This document shows, piece after piece, positions 10,891 to 23,550 of a stretch of DNA of 53,197 bases (position 1 is its first letter; the number at the start of each line of letters is the position of its first letter). A program made the position numbers and the translations under genes. The notes below the pieces were generated by a model. That model made no database searches, had not been told where the DNA came from, and saw nothing but the letters and a program-made list of their open reading frames with translations. The DNA comes from Selaginella moellendorffii. Lineage: Eukaryota > Streptophyta > Lycopodiopsida > Selaginellales > Selaginellaceae. Where the stretch lies: NCBI RefSeq assembly GCF_000143415.4, contig NW_003314360.1, forward strand, positions 372,190 to 425,386. The letters run 5' to 3'.

Positions 10891-12039
10891 TGTCACGAAT
10901 GTGACTTCGGGTATCAAAAGTTACTTGTCAACTAGTCCTTACGGACATTTTTACCTTACTGCCACGGCGGCAAAAGGTTGGTATTGCTGGACCCTTCATT
11001 AGTCCCTCTTGTGCTAGTGGAGTTAACTGGGCATTTCAAGTGTACTTAGACTGGACGAGCATAAGGACGGAATTCCTACGTGTTATTAGCTAAACATACT
11101 TAGCCTAGTAAGGAGTTCCCGTCTTGTTATGTCTTGCACTGGCTAATAACAAGAACCCTCATGTATTGAGATTAATCCCTCAATATCGCTGGATGATAGC
11201 TTACCGTGTCTGCTAAACACCCTCGCTATCATGTCCTTTGTGTTAGTCTCATTTCGATCCTAAATGCTAATTATGGAAAGTGTCTAGATTTGCTCATTTG
11301 GCATATCTACGGAATGTAGAGATTGTCCTAAACAATGGTGTTTGTCTCGTATCCAAATTCACAATCTAGTGCCATTCCATATTTAGTAAGTTTCAAGCTT
11401 ATCCTAGAGACTAACTCCTGATACTAAGGGAGGCTTGGGGTGAAAGCCCAAAGCATGTGTTCCTCAAGAGGGGGGGGGGGCGACTATGGGGGGTTCCAAA
11501 TGTATAGTAGGGATAGTGGGTAGGTTGGGCATGATTGACCAACCTGAGGTATAGTCTAACTCCCGCTTGTATGTTTGTCCTTGTTTTGCATCCAGCTTGA
11601 GTCTAAGCCCAAGTTCCATTCCATGTTAGCTGGTGGAGTACCCATGTCCTTACATTAGGCCACCAGTATGCCGAAATAGCACCAGATTCCATTTGGCTTC
11701 GTTTTGCATGCTAGTCCTAGCATTGGGATGTTGGTTGCTCTAGGATTGTACCAAGTCGCTCCGGGCTCCTGTCCTTTCGCTCCTTGGGCTATATGCTTGG
11801 GAGTTGCTCTGTGGTTCGGTTCCGTTGCTCCTACGTTCCATGCTTGGGAGTTTGGCACCATTCCTTCGTTCAGTGACCTAAGGCCCTGAACCTTGGGTTC
11901 CGTACCACTATCATTTAGACACATGGCATATGACACATGGCATGTGTCACATGGCATAAAGAGGGTTTAGGTTCCACTTTGTGGTGTTATCCTATAGTAA
12001 ATTACCATAGGATAAAGGGTCAAAACCATGTGCACTACA
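10891..12039 (+). mobile_element. 1.15-kb LTR (TGT...ACA) followed by tRNA-Met-type primer site
   Basis: Starts TGTCACGAATGTGAC and ends GTGCACTACA, followed by TGGTATCAAAGG at 12042-12053, the usual plant initiator-tRNA-Met primer-binding site with small changes. Reverse-oriented partial copies occur at about 25690-26297 (5' part) and 31490-32005 (3' part). No gag or pol is visible downstream, so this is a 5' LTR left after internal decay or deletion. Confidence 0.65.
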
Positions 12040-12053
12040 TTTGGTATCAAAGG

Positions 12054-13488
12054 ATGAGTCACATCATCATATATCACATATCACATATCATATAACTTGA
12101 TGGTACATGAAATCATCTCTCCCCCCACCCCCAACCCCTTGGTCCATATACTTTTTATTAAGTGGAACAATCTAATAAATTTTTGCCACTTATATGACAA
12201 TCATTACTTATAAAAGACAAAAGGAGTTTATTTAAGTTGGCAAAATCTAAATTAATGAAATGGCATTTTTAATAGGGAGTACTAAAGGGAACTTTAAATC
12301 TTAATTAAGGAGATTATTATAGAAGTTAAAATACTTATTTCTTTTACATAATTTCTTAAAGAATAACAATTTTATTAAAGAAAAATAAGTCCCAAAAAGA
12401 TTTTTCCACAATAGAAACAATTCTAAAGATTATGTTACATACATTTTCTCTATCTATGCAAATTGCATTAACACTTGTCATTGACAAGAAAATGATTAAC
12501 AAAGTTAGCCACCCTTACTGCTCTAAGAATCATTTAGGTTACAAAAGATTATATACCCCTACTTATGTATGAGAACTTAAATTAACAAACCAAACTTGCT
12601 AGTAAGGTTTAAAATAAACTATTATAAATAATCAATTAAAATTTATCATAAATGTGACTATGGATATCTATCTATAAATCCTTTTAAATATTCTTCTATT
12701 ATTGCCATAATCACTGTTGGTCCCAACCACATTCAGCCAAGATCCCAACCACTGCCAAACATGGTCAAACAGCTTCGTTCGGTGATTCCATTCAGTGATT
12801 CCAATGACAATTGTGCTTGTGGGGGCTAGAATTCCGATGCTATTGCAGCAATCACGGTCATCACTGCATCTCCACCACTTTGCTGGTTCTCCTGCTGCTA
12901 TGGAGTGATCCATCCACAAATCCTAGCAAGCCTACACCAAATCTGACCAAGAGGGCTATAGGAGTTGTGTCAATAACTCCACTTCCTGCCAAGCCTACTT
13001 AGCATACCAAGCTTTTCAGAACAACACTCTCCAATCAGTTGGCCTTCACTTTTGATTGAGCATGGAGCAATTCATTGAGGCCTTGCAAATCATCCAGTCA
13101 ACAACACTCGTCCCTCATCCCCTTGAACAGTAATTTGTGCCCTAAAATGGAAATTATGATTCCAATGATTCCAGCAATTTGATTCTAGTGATTCTAGCAC
13201 AGTTGAGCAATGGCACTTGATTGGGCATGGCCCCATGTTGCCAAACTCACTCCTTATGTTTCTAGCAAAGGAGCTAGATGTTGAAAATGTAATTATTGTG
13301 AAAAAATGTATAGTGATCCATTGAAACAAATTAAAGTGCATCTTGTTAAAATTTCTAAGCATGACATTGAAGCATGTAGTGCTTCAAACATTCCTGTTTA
13401 AAACTAAGTTCACCAAACGTTTATGGAGCAAAAACCCGCAAATACCCTTTTATTTTTACCTTTTACAGCAAATCTATAGAGTTGGCAT
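12054..13488. other. AT-rich sequence, no gene recognised
   Basis: It begins with short ATCACATAT-type repeats after the primer site. Open frames here (for example 12668-12919, minus) are short and motif-free. Confidence 0.4.
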
Positions 13489-14045
13489 TTTGATGGGGCA
13501 TCTACTTCTAGAGCTGGTACACAGAGTGCTAGTCAATCCTAGCCTATAAGTGCTTCTGTAGGCCATGAGAGAACATTTGCTGATCGAAAGCAAATGTGAG
13601 ATGGCAACATTAAGGAAATGCTTGATGATGCAAGAAACATGAATTTAGATAATGTGATATCAAAGTTCATTTTCTTGAATTATATACTATTCAATGTTAT
13701 GAAAGCCTGTATTTTTATGCAATGATCACAACTACTTGTAGTGCTAGACCTAGTACTGCATCAAGGATTCTTGGTTACAAGAAGTTTTGTACTCAACTTA
13801 CTCGTCACTATACTTTAATCAAGGAGAAGTTAGCTCCCTTTCATGATGGAAGGGCTCAATTTAGATGTACAATAGTGACTAATGGATGGTTTGATATTCT
13901 AAATTTTATAAGTTATGGAATGAGTTATGGCAGGAGAGCAGAGCGAAAGGCTTCTCACAAGCTGCTCCGTGATCCTAGATTTCCACAAGTGATGGCTGAT
14001 AGAGCACCTCACCAAGTGTGTATCTTTCACTTCCAACAGAAATGA
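13489..14045 (+). pseudogene. hAT transposase relic, N-terminal/DUF659-like part
   Basis: An open segment from 13722 contains PSTASRILGYKKFC, KEKLAPFHD and RCTIVTNGWFDILNF, matching the hAT layout in which a GCTI(M/V)SDGW-type motif carries the first catalytic Asp. The Asp appears as Asn in TNGW and there are stops upstream, so it is inactive. Homologous middle and C-terminal parts follow at 15710-16193 and 18262-18959 on the same strand. Confidence 0.6.
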
Positions 14046-15967
14046 CCTGTCTCCACAAACACGAGCTATGAAAACATACACAGCAGCAAAAGCTTACGCA
14101 ACCGTTAGGTAGCGTGTGTTCTATGACAGATCCCTCAGCCACCTTCTTCTCGTAATCCACTGCAAGAAAAAGATTGGGAGGAAATGTTGATTTATATAAA
14201 CAATATATTTATTGTTAATAGTACAAGACTATACAATGGTCAGAGTTGTAATCTTAACATGGTTTATGATTACACATAACAATTATTGTCAGTATGCGAG
14301 GATAATTGTCATAATCCAGGATGAAATTATATGGCGAAATTTTCAATGTGAAGACTTGGTGAGCTTAGTTGCATGGGGGCTTAGTGTGGCAGCTGGGTTC
14401 TGAGGTGACCGATGCGGAGCATGTATGTGCCTGCATGCCCTTCGGGTGCACACTGTCCCTAGATGTTCAAATGACGTTCTCAAGAGGAACAATGCTCCTT
14501 CCAACTGCAGATATGATAGCCTAGCAAGTGATTCACACTTTTGTCATACATTGTTATGGGAACATAACCTCAGAGAACATATAATAAGTATACTAGCTAT
14601 TTATTTGTATACATGGACCTTCATTATACTTCATAGTTACCTCTATTTAGTATTTTGGAAAGGATGTTAATACCAAAGGAGAAGAGAAGATTGATTTTTG
14701 GCTTTGAGAACAATTTAGACCAATCATTTTGGATGTTGGTGTTGAAAATATTATTTAAATCATTATTATCAGTTTTTATTGAACTATTATTATCACTGAA
14801 TGCAGTCACTATTATTATCACTATCTGTAGTGATATCACTAGTGATCAGTACTAATGTAGTGATGATACATTTGTAGTGATAGTGATTATAGTAATGTAT
14901 GATCACATAATAATTATTAATAATGACTTGAATAACATTTCAACACCAACATCCAAAATGATTGGTCTAAGTTGTTCCCAAAGCCAAAGAACAATCTTCT
15001 CTTCTCCTCGATGCAGCACTTTTATTGTCATTGAATATGTTGGTGTTGAAAATGTTATTCAAGTCATTACTTTCGAAATAAAGCAAGTAATATCAACTTC
15101 TTAGTTATTAGCTTCATGATCTTCTCATAGTCATTTATGATCTTAGACACCCAATTAAACCTCCCAATATCCTCAAATAACAAGTCCAAAACATGGCACA
15201 CGCACTGATTGTGTAAGATAAAGGGGAATTCTTTTCTCATATGTTCCCTGATACACAATATTTAAGTCCCATAATGATTATTAATTATTATAATGATTCA
15301 AGTCATTATTAATAATGACTTGAATAACATTATAATTATTAATAATGATTATTATCATTATCTATAGTGATATCACTAGTGATCATCCATCAATAATGAC
15401 TGATGGATGGTGTAATATAAAGAGTAAATCATTCATAAACTTCATAGTTACCTCTATTTAGTATTTTGGAAAGGATGTTGACACCAAAGGAAAAGAGAAG
15501 ACTGATCTTTGGGTTTGGGAACAACTTAAACCAATCATTTTGGATGTTGGTGTTGAAAATGTTATTTAAGTCATTATTAATAATTATTATGTGATCATAC
15601 ATTACTATAATCACTATCACTAATAGTAATTATCAAGTACACGTACTTTGTGCTCGTCGGAGCACACTACCTGGCTAGGGGGCTCCAGGCCGCATAATTG
15701 TGTATCAATGGGGGAACATATGAGAAAAGAATTCCCTTTTATCTTACACAATTAATGTGTGTGCCATGTTTTGGACTTGTTATGAGGATATTAGGAGGTT
15801 TGATTGAGTGTCTAAGATCATAAATGACTATGAGAAGATTATGAAGTTGATAACTAAGAAGTCGATATTACTTGCTTTATTTAAAAAGTTTTGCTCTAGA
15901 GAACTTATGAAGCCTACAAAAACTTGATTCACTTACATTTATCTTATGGTCAACCATAAGATTCATA
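14046..15967. repeat. Rearranged direct and inverted AT-rich repeats containing hAT fragments
   Basis: The block at 14617-14765 recurs as a direct copy at 15437-15560 and as an inverted copy around 14880-15000. Each carries hAT-like code (ILDVGVENVIQVIT). The segment after that motif is present inverted at 15067-15258 (HNQCVCHVLDLLFEDIGRFNW, minus) and in plus orientation at 15715-15900. TAGTGATATCACTA-type palindromes lie between the copies. The section 14046-14616 holds no identifiable gene. Confidence 0.55.
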
Positions 15968-16193
15968 GTGAGTGTAGAATTTGAATTGTTGAAATGGTAT
16001 AACACAAAAGATGCCAAAGATGTTCATACAAAAATTCTTAATGATGAATTTTGGAAGAATGCTTCTACTTTATTGGCTATGATATTTCCTATTTTGAAGG
16101 TGTTACATCTTGTTGATCGTGAAGGTGCAACAACAGGATTAATCTATAAAGTAATGTATTATATAATTTAAGGATTTGAGCTTGCAGCTCAAG
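15968..16193 (+). pseudogene. hAT transposase relic, middle part
   Basis: Frame contains ILNDEFWKNAS, ILKVLHLVDREG and GLIYKVM, matching the hAT segment between the catalytic core and the C-terminal dimerisation region. It is interrupted by the solo LTR beginning at 16199 and resumes at 18262. Confidence 0.6.
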
Positions 16194-16198
16194 ATGGG

Positions 16199-17549
16199 TG
16201 TAAACGACTAAATTTTCCATTCTACTTTAGTCACTTAACCACACCTCTGACCACTTGGAGGAGTCTCATTCACAACCTCCATAAGTCCAATCCAGGACTT
16301 GGGACTTGCTAGCCCCGAGAATGGCATCCATGCCACTCAACATTTGCACTTGGTCCAAGTGCTCCACATGTCCGATCCCATGACTGACACTCAAAGGTAC
16401 CACCGACATAGTAGCCCGTTGTAAGCGACTAATTTTTCCATTCTACTTTAGTCACTTAACCACACCTCCGACCACTTGGAGGAGTCTCATTCACAACCTC
16501 CATAAGCCCAACTCAGGACTTGGGGCTTGCTAGCCCCGAGAATGGCATCCATGCCACTCAACCTTAGCACTTGGTCCAAGTGCTCCACGTGTCCATCCCA
16601 TGATCGACACCCCAAGGTACCACCGATATATCGGCCCGTTACGCTAAGGCCATGCCCATTTACCTCGGTCACACTGGTGGTCCAACACCACCTACATTCC
16701 AATCCCGTCTCTCAAAGACTGGGTCATCCATCCATGAGTGATCATCCCAGATCCACTCCTTAACATCCTTAGGATGCCTATAGACATGGGGAATAGCCTT
16801 CCCCAATATCTCTATTCTGGTCCCCACCAAGTCCCTTTCTGTCCTTGGCTGTGTTCGCCAACACTGCCACTGGATCGAGGCCCACCGGCCCGACCACTAA
16901 GTCCCACTATCCTCTAGGACTTCCTCACTGTGTGACTGTGTCCTTGGTCACTACCCCAGAGGACTGCTCCTCTTCCTTTCCACAGTCTGGGCCTTTAGGA
17001 CAACATTTCGGAACATCGTGGCCTTACGCGAGCCACCTGGGTACTCTCCTCGCCTTCTGCCCTTGGGTGCTCTAGCCATGGGCTTAGAGCGGGTTCCGTT
17101 GAGCCACACCAGGTATCCAAGTAGGTAGTGCCACCCACACTTGGACTGGGAGCATCGGCCAGTCGATCTCCCGGGGGAACTAGAGCCGGCTCTTGAACAC
17201 TTCACCAAGCTACCCCGCTTGTCGGTCCGTGTTCACTCTAGTCTTGGACTTCCCAGTGGGCAGCTCATCACCCAACACTGGGTCCGGCCTTCTTGGGCCA
17301 AACTGGCCTTTCCTGGCCAAACTGGCTCCACTGCAGTCCTCCCCCTTCTATACTTTTGGAGCTCACCAAACCCCCCAGGGTCTGGGAGACGAACGCTTTG
17401 GGCTTTCACCCTCTCAGGCTCTGGACTCGGACTCGGACTCAGACTCGGACTCGGACTCGGACTCGGACTCGGACTCGGATTCGGACTCGGACTCGGGCTC
17501 GGGCTCGGTCTCGGCCTCGGCCTTGGTCTCGATCTCGGTCCCGATCTCC

Positions 17550-17582
<33 letters not shown>

Positions 17583-18256
17583 CCGGTCTCGGTCTCGACT
17601 TTGGACTCCATCTCGGACTCCATCTCGGACTCCATCTCAGACTCCATCTCAGGTCCATCTCGGGTCCATCTCGGACTCCATCTCGGACTCCATCTTGGCT
17701 CCATCTCGGACTTTATCTCGGACTCCATTTCGGGTCCATCTCGGGTCCACCTCGGACTCCATCTCGGACTCCATCTCGGGTCCATCTCGGACTCCACTTC
17801 GGACTCCAACTCGGGTCCATCTCGGGTCCACCTCGGACTCCACTTCGGACTCCATCTCGGACTCCATCTCGGGTCCATCTCGGACTCCACTTCGGACTCC
17901 AACTCGGGTCCATCTCGGACTCCACTTCGGACTCCAACTCGGGTCCATCTCGGACTCCACTTCGGACTCCAACTCGGGTCCATCTCGGACTCCACTTCGG
18001 ACTCCAACTCGAGTCCATCTCGGACACTCCCACGTGTCATGTGCTGGTCCTTTTGGATCCCTTTTTGGAGCCTCGCCTTTTGCTCGCTTCGTGCTCGTTC
18101 CTCGAGCACTTCGTTGGGAGTTCCACTCCCGCTCTTGACTTTTCAAGTCGGAGCTTTTGGTCCAAACGTGTTACGCTCGTTTGGCTCTCGTTTCGGCCAC
18201 TACCATGTGGCGCCCTTCCGGCTCCACTTTGGGGCCTAGGGATTTTGTGTCTCACA
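16199..18256. mobile_element. 2,058-bp solo LTR inserted in the hAT relic, target duplication ATGGG
   Basis: Starts TGTAAACGACTA and ends GTCTCACA. ATGGG occurs immediately outside both ends (16194-16198 and 18257-18261). Removing the LTR and one ATGGG rejoins hAT code on each side (ELAAQ ... GELDVNKIDA). The first 228 bp are tandemly duplicated (about 16199-16426 and 16426-16650). The right third holds a C/T/G-rich minisatellite. GC content is well above the flanks. No internal region remains, as expected after LTR-LTR recombination. Confidence 0.8.
17408..18025 (+). repeat. Minisatellite in the solo LTR: GGACTC hexamers grading into a 35-bp unit
   Basis: From 17424 the sequence is (ACTCGG)n. 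It changes to CATCTCGGACTC blocks and, from about 17870, to a 35-bp unit (starts at 17941 and 17976). Because 35 is not a multiple of three and the unit lacks stops, all three plus frames and several minus frames stay open. The resulting Ser-Asp, Arg-Thr or Gly-Leu repeats are not evidence of a protein. Confidence 0.85.
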
Positions 18257-18261
18257 ATGGG

Positions 18262-18959
18262 GAGCTTGATGTAAATAAAATTGATGCAATTAAGTGTGTC
18301 TTTGTTGAAGACTAATATAGACCGAAAGCTTAATGGTTTGTGATGCATAGTTGTATGTACAGCACTACACATGTTTTGAATCCTTCATACCTTGAGCAAG
18401 ATTCGGATGCTGAGGTAAGAAGTGATTTGCTGGATTATTTATTACTCTATTGCCATGGGAACACTTAACTGGAAGAGAAATTGGATGAGCAATTCAATAT
18501 ATTTTGACAAAGAATTGGAAGAGCTATTAATTAGGACTTGTTAAGAGCAAAGCAAAAAAAAAATTTCTAATGTATTGGTGGGAATTTTATGGATATGAAA
18601 TGCCCAAGCTTGGGAAGTTAACATTTTATGTGTTGAACCAAGGAGTGTGCTCTTTTCCATGTGAGTGAAATTGGAGTAATTGGAACTTGATCTAAACCAA
18701 ACAATGCAACTACTTACTTCTAGAGAACCTGAAGAAGTTAATTTATATGTATAGTAACACTAGAATGGTGAATTGTGTTAAAAATGAAGGAATAAAGTCC
18801 CTAGTGATTAATCTTGACACAATTCCAATCAAACCACAATGGATAAGGATTATAGAGATGCAAGTTAAGCTTAAATCTCTTGATATAGAAGAGTTAGTTG
18901 AAGAAAATCTTCCATATAAGGATGTGATTGTTGAAGAAGATGCCAGAGATGTTGAATAA
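18262..18959 (+). pseudogene. hAT transposase relic, C-terminal dimerisation region
   Basis: Broken frames read LNPSYLEQDSD, then WWEFYGYEMPKLGKLTFYVLNQ and a degenerate CE-NWS block, matching the hAT C-terminal signature WWxxxG ... cERnWS. The open segment at 18747-18959 (NTRMVNCVKNEG ... LDTIPIKPQWI) is the usual tail. Multiple stops; inactive. Confidence 0.65.
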
Positions 18960-19199
18960 ATTACTGAAAATGTTAAAGAAGATGAATAATAGTTGATTTC
19001 TAATGCTTTAGTTTTTTTACTTTTATTAGTTTAGTTTTACTAAAAATGTTTTTTTTTTAATCAAAAAAAGTTTGTGAATCATTTAGTTGTTCAGCATTTT
19101 CACCGCCAGTAAATAACCACTATCAGCCAGTTAGTCAATTGCTGTTTGGAGCAGTCAAAACTAAGTGTGGCCACAATGGCAAAACATTAATATTACTAA

Positions 19200-19920
19200 T
19201 TAATCTAGAAAATGTGGAGATGAATGGTATAAAGGATTAATGTCCTCCACCATAGCGTGCTCATGGTCAAATTCCAGGAAACCCAGCCTGACCGTTGCCA
19301 AAGGGTGTGTGGTCTCCAGTGGGTACCTATACCTCCAGCTTACCCTCTCAGAAATCATGCCCAAAGTCCTTCCTGCCCATTTGATTCTGCAATGTCGCAA
19401 AAGCTCTTCCCCTTGTTGAGCAAGAAATGAAAGCTGGGGCCAAACCTGCTGCAGATTCTCAATCTTCTTCTGCCACTCTGATGGCAAGATTGTGCAGTAC
19501 CTATTGCTCAAAGAAACATTCTTTAGCCTTGATCAAACTGGCAATGTAGGAGCAGACCTTTTGATAGAACCGTGTATGTCGTGAAGCTTGCGGGCAGTGG
19601 ATTCTGACACATTGCCTCGTAGATCGCTCGCAGCGCCGTGCCGCGACATGGAAATTGATCCAAAGGAGGAAGGAAGAAGGGTCAAAAGGACGAAGAAGAG
19701 TATAAATAGAGTTAGGCGGCACTCGTCCTGTGGCTGCCCACTCTACATCCAGCTCAAGGTTCACGGATTCGCATAAGTTCCTTCTCCCATACAAGAGGAT
19801 CAGGCAACAGCAGTGAAGTATCTCACTCGAGAAAGAAGAACTGAAAGAAGGAAGAGCTTTTGGCTCTGGCGCTGGCGCGCTCACATCGATGGTCTCCAGT
19901 CTTTGATGAGATGGTTCCAT
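19200..19920 (-). other. Unidentified coding-like stretch (two overlapping minus frames)
   Basis: The 19200-19511 frame (SEWQKKIENLQQVWPQLSFL ... CRIKWAGRTLG) has protein-like composition, and GC content is higher than the flanks. The 19501-19920 frame upstream is less convincing. I do not recognise either. It could be a host gene fragment or part of a transposable element. Confidence 0.25.
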
Positions 19921-20428
19921 CCATGGAGGAGCTTACGCATGCCCAGGAGAAGCTGCAACTTCAGCAACCAAAGGACTTGACGAGGCTGAGGAGAGGGCGA
20001 TATCTTCCACGGCTACTGCTGGCGATCAAGACGAGGAGAATCACGTCACAGCTCAGGTGAAGCTTGGGATGCTGCTCGAGAACTTGGGTCGGCTGGACAA
20101 CAGCTTAAGCAAGCGTCCTCCACTGGCTCCACTATCACTGGTGCTACTCACTATGGGGCCGTCAAGTTCCTCCAGCACTGCCACGTGATCTCTCTTCAAG
20201 CATCAATGGTTGCTGGGAGTTTAGAAAGTGGTGGAGTCCTGCCTCGACTGGCCATCCACTCTACTAGTCTCCCTATGGATTTGTCGCTTGAGCTGTGCAT
20301 GGTTTGAACGGCTCAGGCTCGGCCTCGTCTACAAGCTCGTCACCAAGAAGCTCAAGCTGGCCAACCAGAACTTGTTCGCTGCTGGCTGTGCATCTCCGAC
20401 GAGTTGGGGAAGTCTGGGATCATTGGTT
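19921..20428 (+). other. Unidentified plus-strand coding-like fragments
   Basis: Reading across frames gives sensible acidic code (GLDEAEERAISSTATAGDQD ... LGMLLENLGRLDNSLS) and then, after a frame change, SLEKQSKYWSEEDDD near 20460-20500. No single long frame survives. Probably a decayed gene or element of unknown family. Confidence 0.25.
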
Positions 20429-21282
20429 TTAAGTTGGTGTCGCTGGATGGAGTTCCTGTGGAGTCTTTAGAGAAGCAGAGCAAGTATTGGAGTGAAGAAG
20501 ATGATGATGTGGAATTGACTCAACTCTCTTGTAGACAAGAAGATCATTGAGTTGGTGCATGGCCTCTTGAATGTACCACGTGCTGTCTAGGACAACCACG
20601 CTGAGGTTTTTGTCTGCTACCTTGATCACAATACTATGATCATGTCGCAGCACAAGCACTACATACGTCTCCATCCTCTTAGAAAAGATCAAGGTCTTTT
20701 ACAACAGGAGAGACGGTGGAGAAGGTCCTCTTGAATGCGGACAACGTGTCACTCCATGTGCCAGGAAGCAGGGGGAGGATCAAAGTTTGGATTGGGAACC
20801 TGAAACTTCGCTACTGTCCTTAAACAAATGGCAAGGGGTGAGGTATCTGTCCTTTGCTGTTGTTTGTCTTGTGATCTGGTGCATCTGCCAGCATTTTCAT
20901 GGTGTTACCTCGGAATTCCATGCTCCCTCTCCTTCCACATCTTGTCAAAGCAGCTCTGGACAAGAATCTTAACAGTGTCCTCCTTGGGCAGTGTCTCAGC
21001 CTTGGCTTGTGCAGTATCCTCTACAGCTTCCCTTTGCTTGTGAGCATTTTCTTTTTTGCTCTCCTCAACTCCATATGCCACTGCTCTAATTGCAGCTATC
21101 AACTGGTGCTTGTGGGCATTGAGAGTATGTGTGACAGCCTCTCGTTGTGCATTCCCACAAGCCTGCAAAGCACAGTGAACAAAATCATCCATTTGATCAT
21201 TCAAAATGTTGAGAGAGTCTATGGTTGATGAAATCCACAAGGGTAGCAGCCTCGGTCTCTTGTGCCTTGAGCAGAGCAGCAA
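20429..21282 (-). pseudogene. Penelope-like reverse transcriptase N-terminal relic
   Basis: Minus frames read, in order: a helical segment (NILNDQMDDFVHCALQACG), a PNPNFDPPPASWHME block, and IVIKVADKNLSVVVLDSTWY followed by EAMHQLNDLLVY. The last resembles the KPADKxxxVVVxD...Y...AxxQLxD signature that precedes the RT palm in Penelope-like and related retroelements. The palm is not visible downstream, and stops and frameshifts separate the pieces. Confidence 0.5.
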
Positions 21283-21439
21283 GAAGGTCCTTTAAGTATT
21301 GTTTGTGGATTGCTTTACTGCTAGCATCAAGGAGTTCCTAACCATGAGAGGTCATCTCAAGCTTTGGCATGCAAATGCGAAGGTCTTGAGGGAATTGCTT
21401 CTTATCACGAAGCTGAGTCGATCTCTTCATAGCGAGCCT

Positions 21440-22842
21440 AGGTAGGTTTTGAGCTCATGAAAAACATAAGAAAAACATTGGTTCATCTTGAACCAACATT
21501 TTTTCATCTTTCAAATTTTGATTTAATTTATAGTTCCAAGTAAATCTGACTAATAAAATACAAATATAAATTTAGATCCAAAACACTAAAAGCAATTTAA
21601 AAACTCTTTTCAAGCTTTATAACTATAAATCTTTACTTAGTAGATGTGATGGTCTATCTTAGTTTTTGCATAAAAATGTAATAGATGTGCTTCCAAACTA
21701 AATATACCTTTCCCTTATTCTCCTTTTGTTTAAAATTTGGATAGGTATAGAATGGATTTTTGTAGATTTTGACAGTATAGCTTTTGATGACTCAATCACA
21801 ACAATAAACTTCTTAACCACATCACTAATGTAATTTGTGATTATGTAGTTCAACTCCTTTATTAGCTTGATCTTCTCTTATGCACTTTTCAAAATGGAAG
21901 ACCTATATTGTATAGCTTTTCTATTTCTAGCTGGTTGTGTATGCCAATCTAATGTTGACATTGGTGGCATAGCAATATCAATAATAAGATTTGAGGAAGT
22001 TTTCAATTTGAAATCCGCTCCCTCCAGACTTTCAATTTCTTCTTTCAAAAGATTGCAACTTCACTCAGCTAGCCACTTTTTTAGCATAGAATCTAGCTTT
22101 GAAATAATTGAGTTGTGGATCTATCTTGTATGAGTAATATTAGTTCCACAACAAAAAATCCAACTTGACTAATAGCCCTTTACCTTTAGATCTTGATAGC
22201 CCCAAAAACATAACATAGCTAAAAAACTTGAATTTAAGCACATAAATATGAGATATTAACCTTGACTCTTAATCATTCTAAAGCAACAAGCATTGCTCTT
22301 GGCACTGACTCTTAAACTACCCAGCTAATACGAAAAACTAGCTCATGAGCAATAACTTTCTTAACCTCTAGCACTAGATTTACTTATGTAACAACTAACA
22401 CCTCCTCCACTATGTTCTTTAGTTCTTTTTCGTTGTCGTAAAACAAAATGGTAGTTAAAATTTACATGGTGAGAGTTGGAAAGAGTGATGTTAGGCTTAT
22501 CAAATGTCTATCAATGTTTTATATAGGTTATCCTTATGTCCCCAAGTGGTTTATAATTTGATTTTATAGGAGTTCTAGCAACAATTTCCTACACCATCTT
22601 AAACATTAACCTTACTATTAGTGTTGTCCTTCTACCAAGGCTCTTGAAAATTGTCTAAGTTCATACTTATACTAGTAAATTTTACTTTTTATACAGCCAA
22701 AGCTTTTGATGATTGCTCAAAAGATCTAGTGAGGTCAAAAAGTGTAGCTTTATAAAGGGACAGTTGTCCTTTCCTTACTTTGGAAGCTTTCTAACTCTTT
22801 TTTATCACATTCAAGTGTTGTATTTTTCCTAGACTCAACCAC
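21440..22842. other. AT-rich region, no gene recognised
   Basis: Only short frames without motifs on either strand. Confidence 0.4.
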
Positions 22843-23255
22843 TTGATGACATTGTACTCACACCAACAATTAATCTCTCTGAGAGAAAACTTACATGGAG
22901 AATATAATAGTTCCATTGAAATATTTGAACCTCCCACCATGCAAACTAGCATTCCATCTATGGAAGGCGTTCAATTGGCACTTTGTCTTATTTATGCCAC
23001 TATATGTGCATTTCATTTGCCTTTGCCTCATACTTTTCTTTAATTAATGCATCCATCCATTCTCAATAAAGCTACTTAAACTTGTGATGGAAGTCAGACT
23101 TGATGCATTCGTAATCTTTGTTGACACTCTTTGCACAATGAAACTCATAACTCTTCTCTTTAGCTTATAACAATTGACTTTTGTCACTTCTAAACACTTG
23201 CCACACATCCAACCAATTAGCACCAATAGCATTTGCCATGAAACCATGAGTTTCT
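22843..23255 (-). pseudogene. Decayed coding relic of unknown family
   Basis: On the minus strand one frame reads WLDVWQVFRSDKSQLL, KEKSYEFHCAKSVN, IKSDFHHKF, EWMDALIKEKYEAKA and DKVPIERLP, broken by several TAG/TAA stops at positions where Gln codons would fit. Composition suggests transposase-derived code. I cannot name the family. Confidence 0.3.
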
Positions 23256-23550
23256 TCCTAATTTGATGTTCAACAACTTTGAATATATATGTCCAAAAGA
23301 TAGTTTGAGCTTGAAAATCTTAGACTTTGAATTTGGTTATAACTATAGTCAAATTGCATTGCAACCTATAGAAGAAATGGGTATAATATAACTGGTATGA
23401 AATCTTAAAAAATGAAAAACCACTTACTTATGATCATAATATGGGCTCTCATAATTGACTAGCTTGAAACTTGTTTTATGTGGTTAAAATGGATTCAAGA
23501 ATTAGCCAAGTCCCTATCTCCATTTATATCCATTTGCTACACAAGGTCTG

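Noticed and set aside
16329-16560. ATGGCATCCATGCCA in the solo LTR as a member of the palindrome family
   Set aside because: Lacks the central AGGCCT block and is part of the LTR tandem duplication, so similarity of the arms is probably coincidental.
17141-18274. Long overlapping open frames on both strands with Ser-Asp, Gly-Leu or Glu-Ser repeats
   Set aside because: They arise from a stop-free minisatellite whose unit is not a multiple of three; every frame is open, so length is not evidence of coding.
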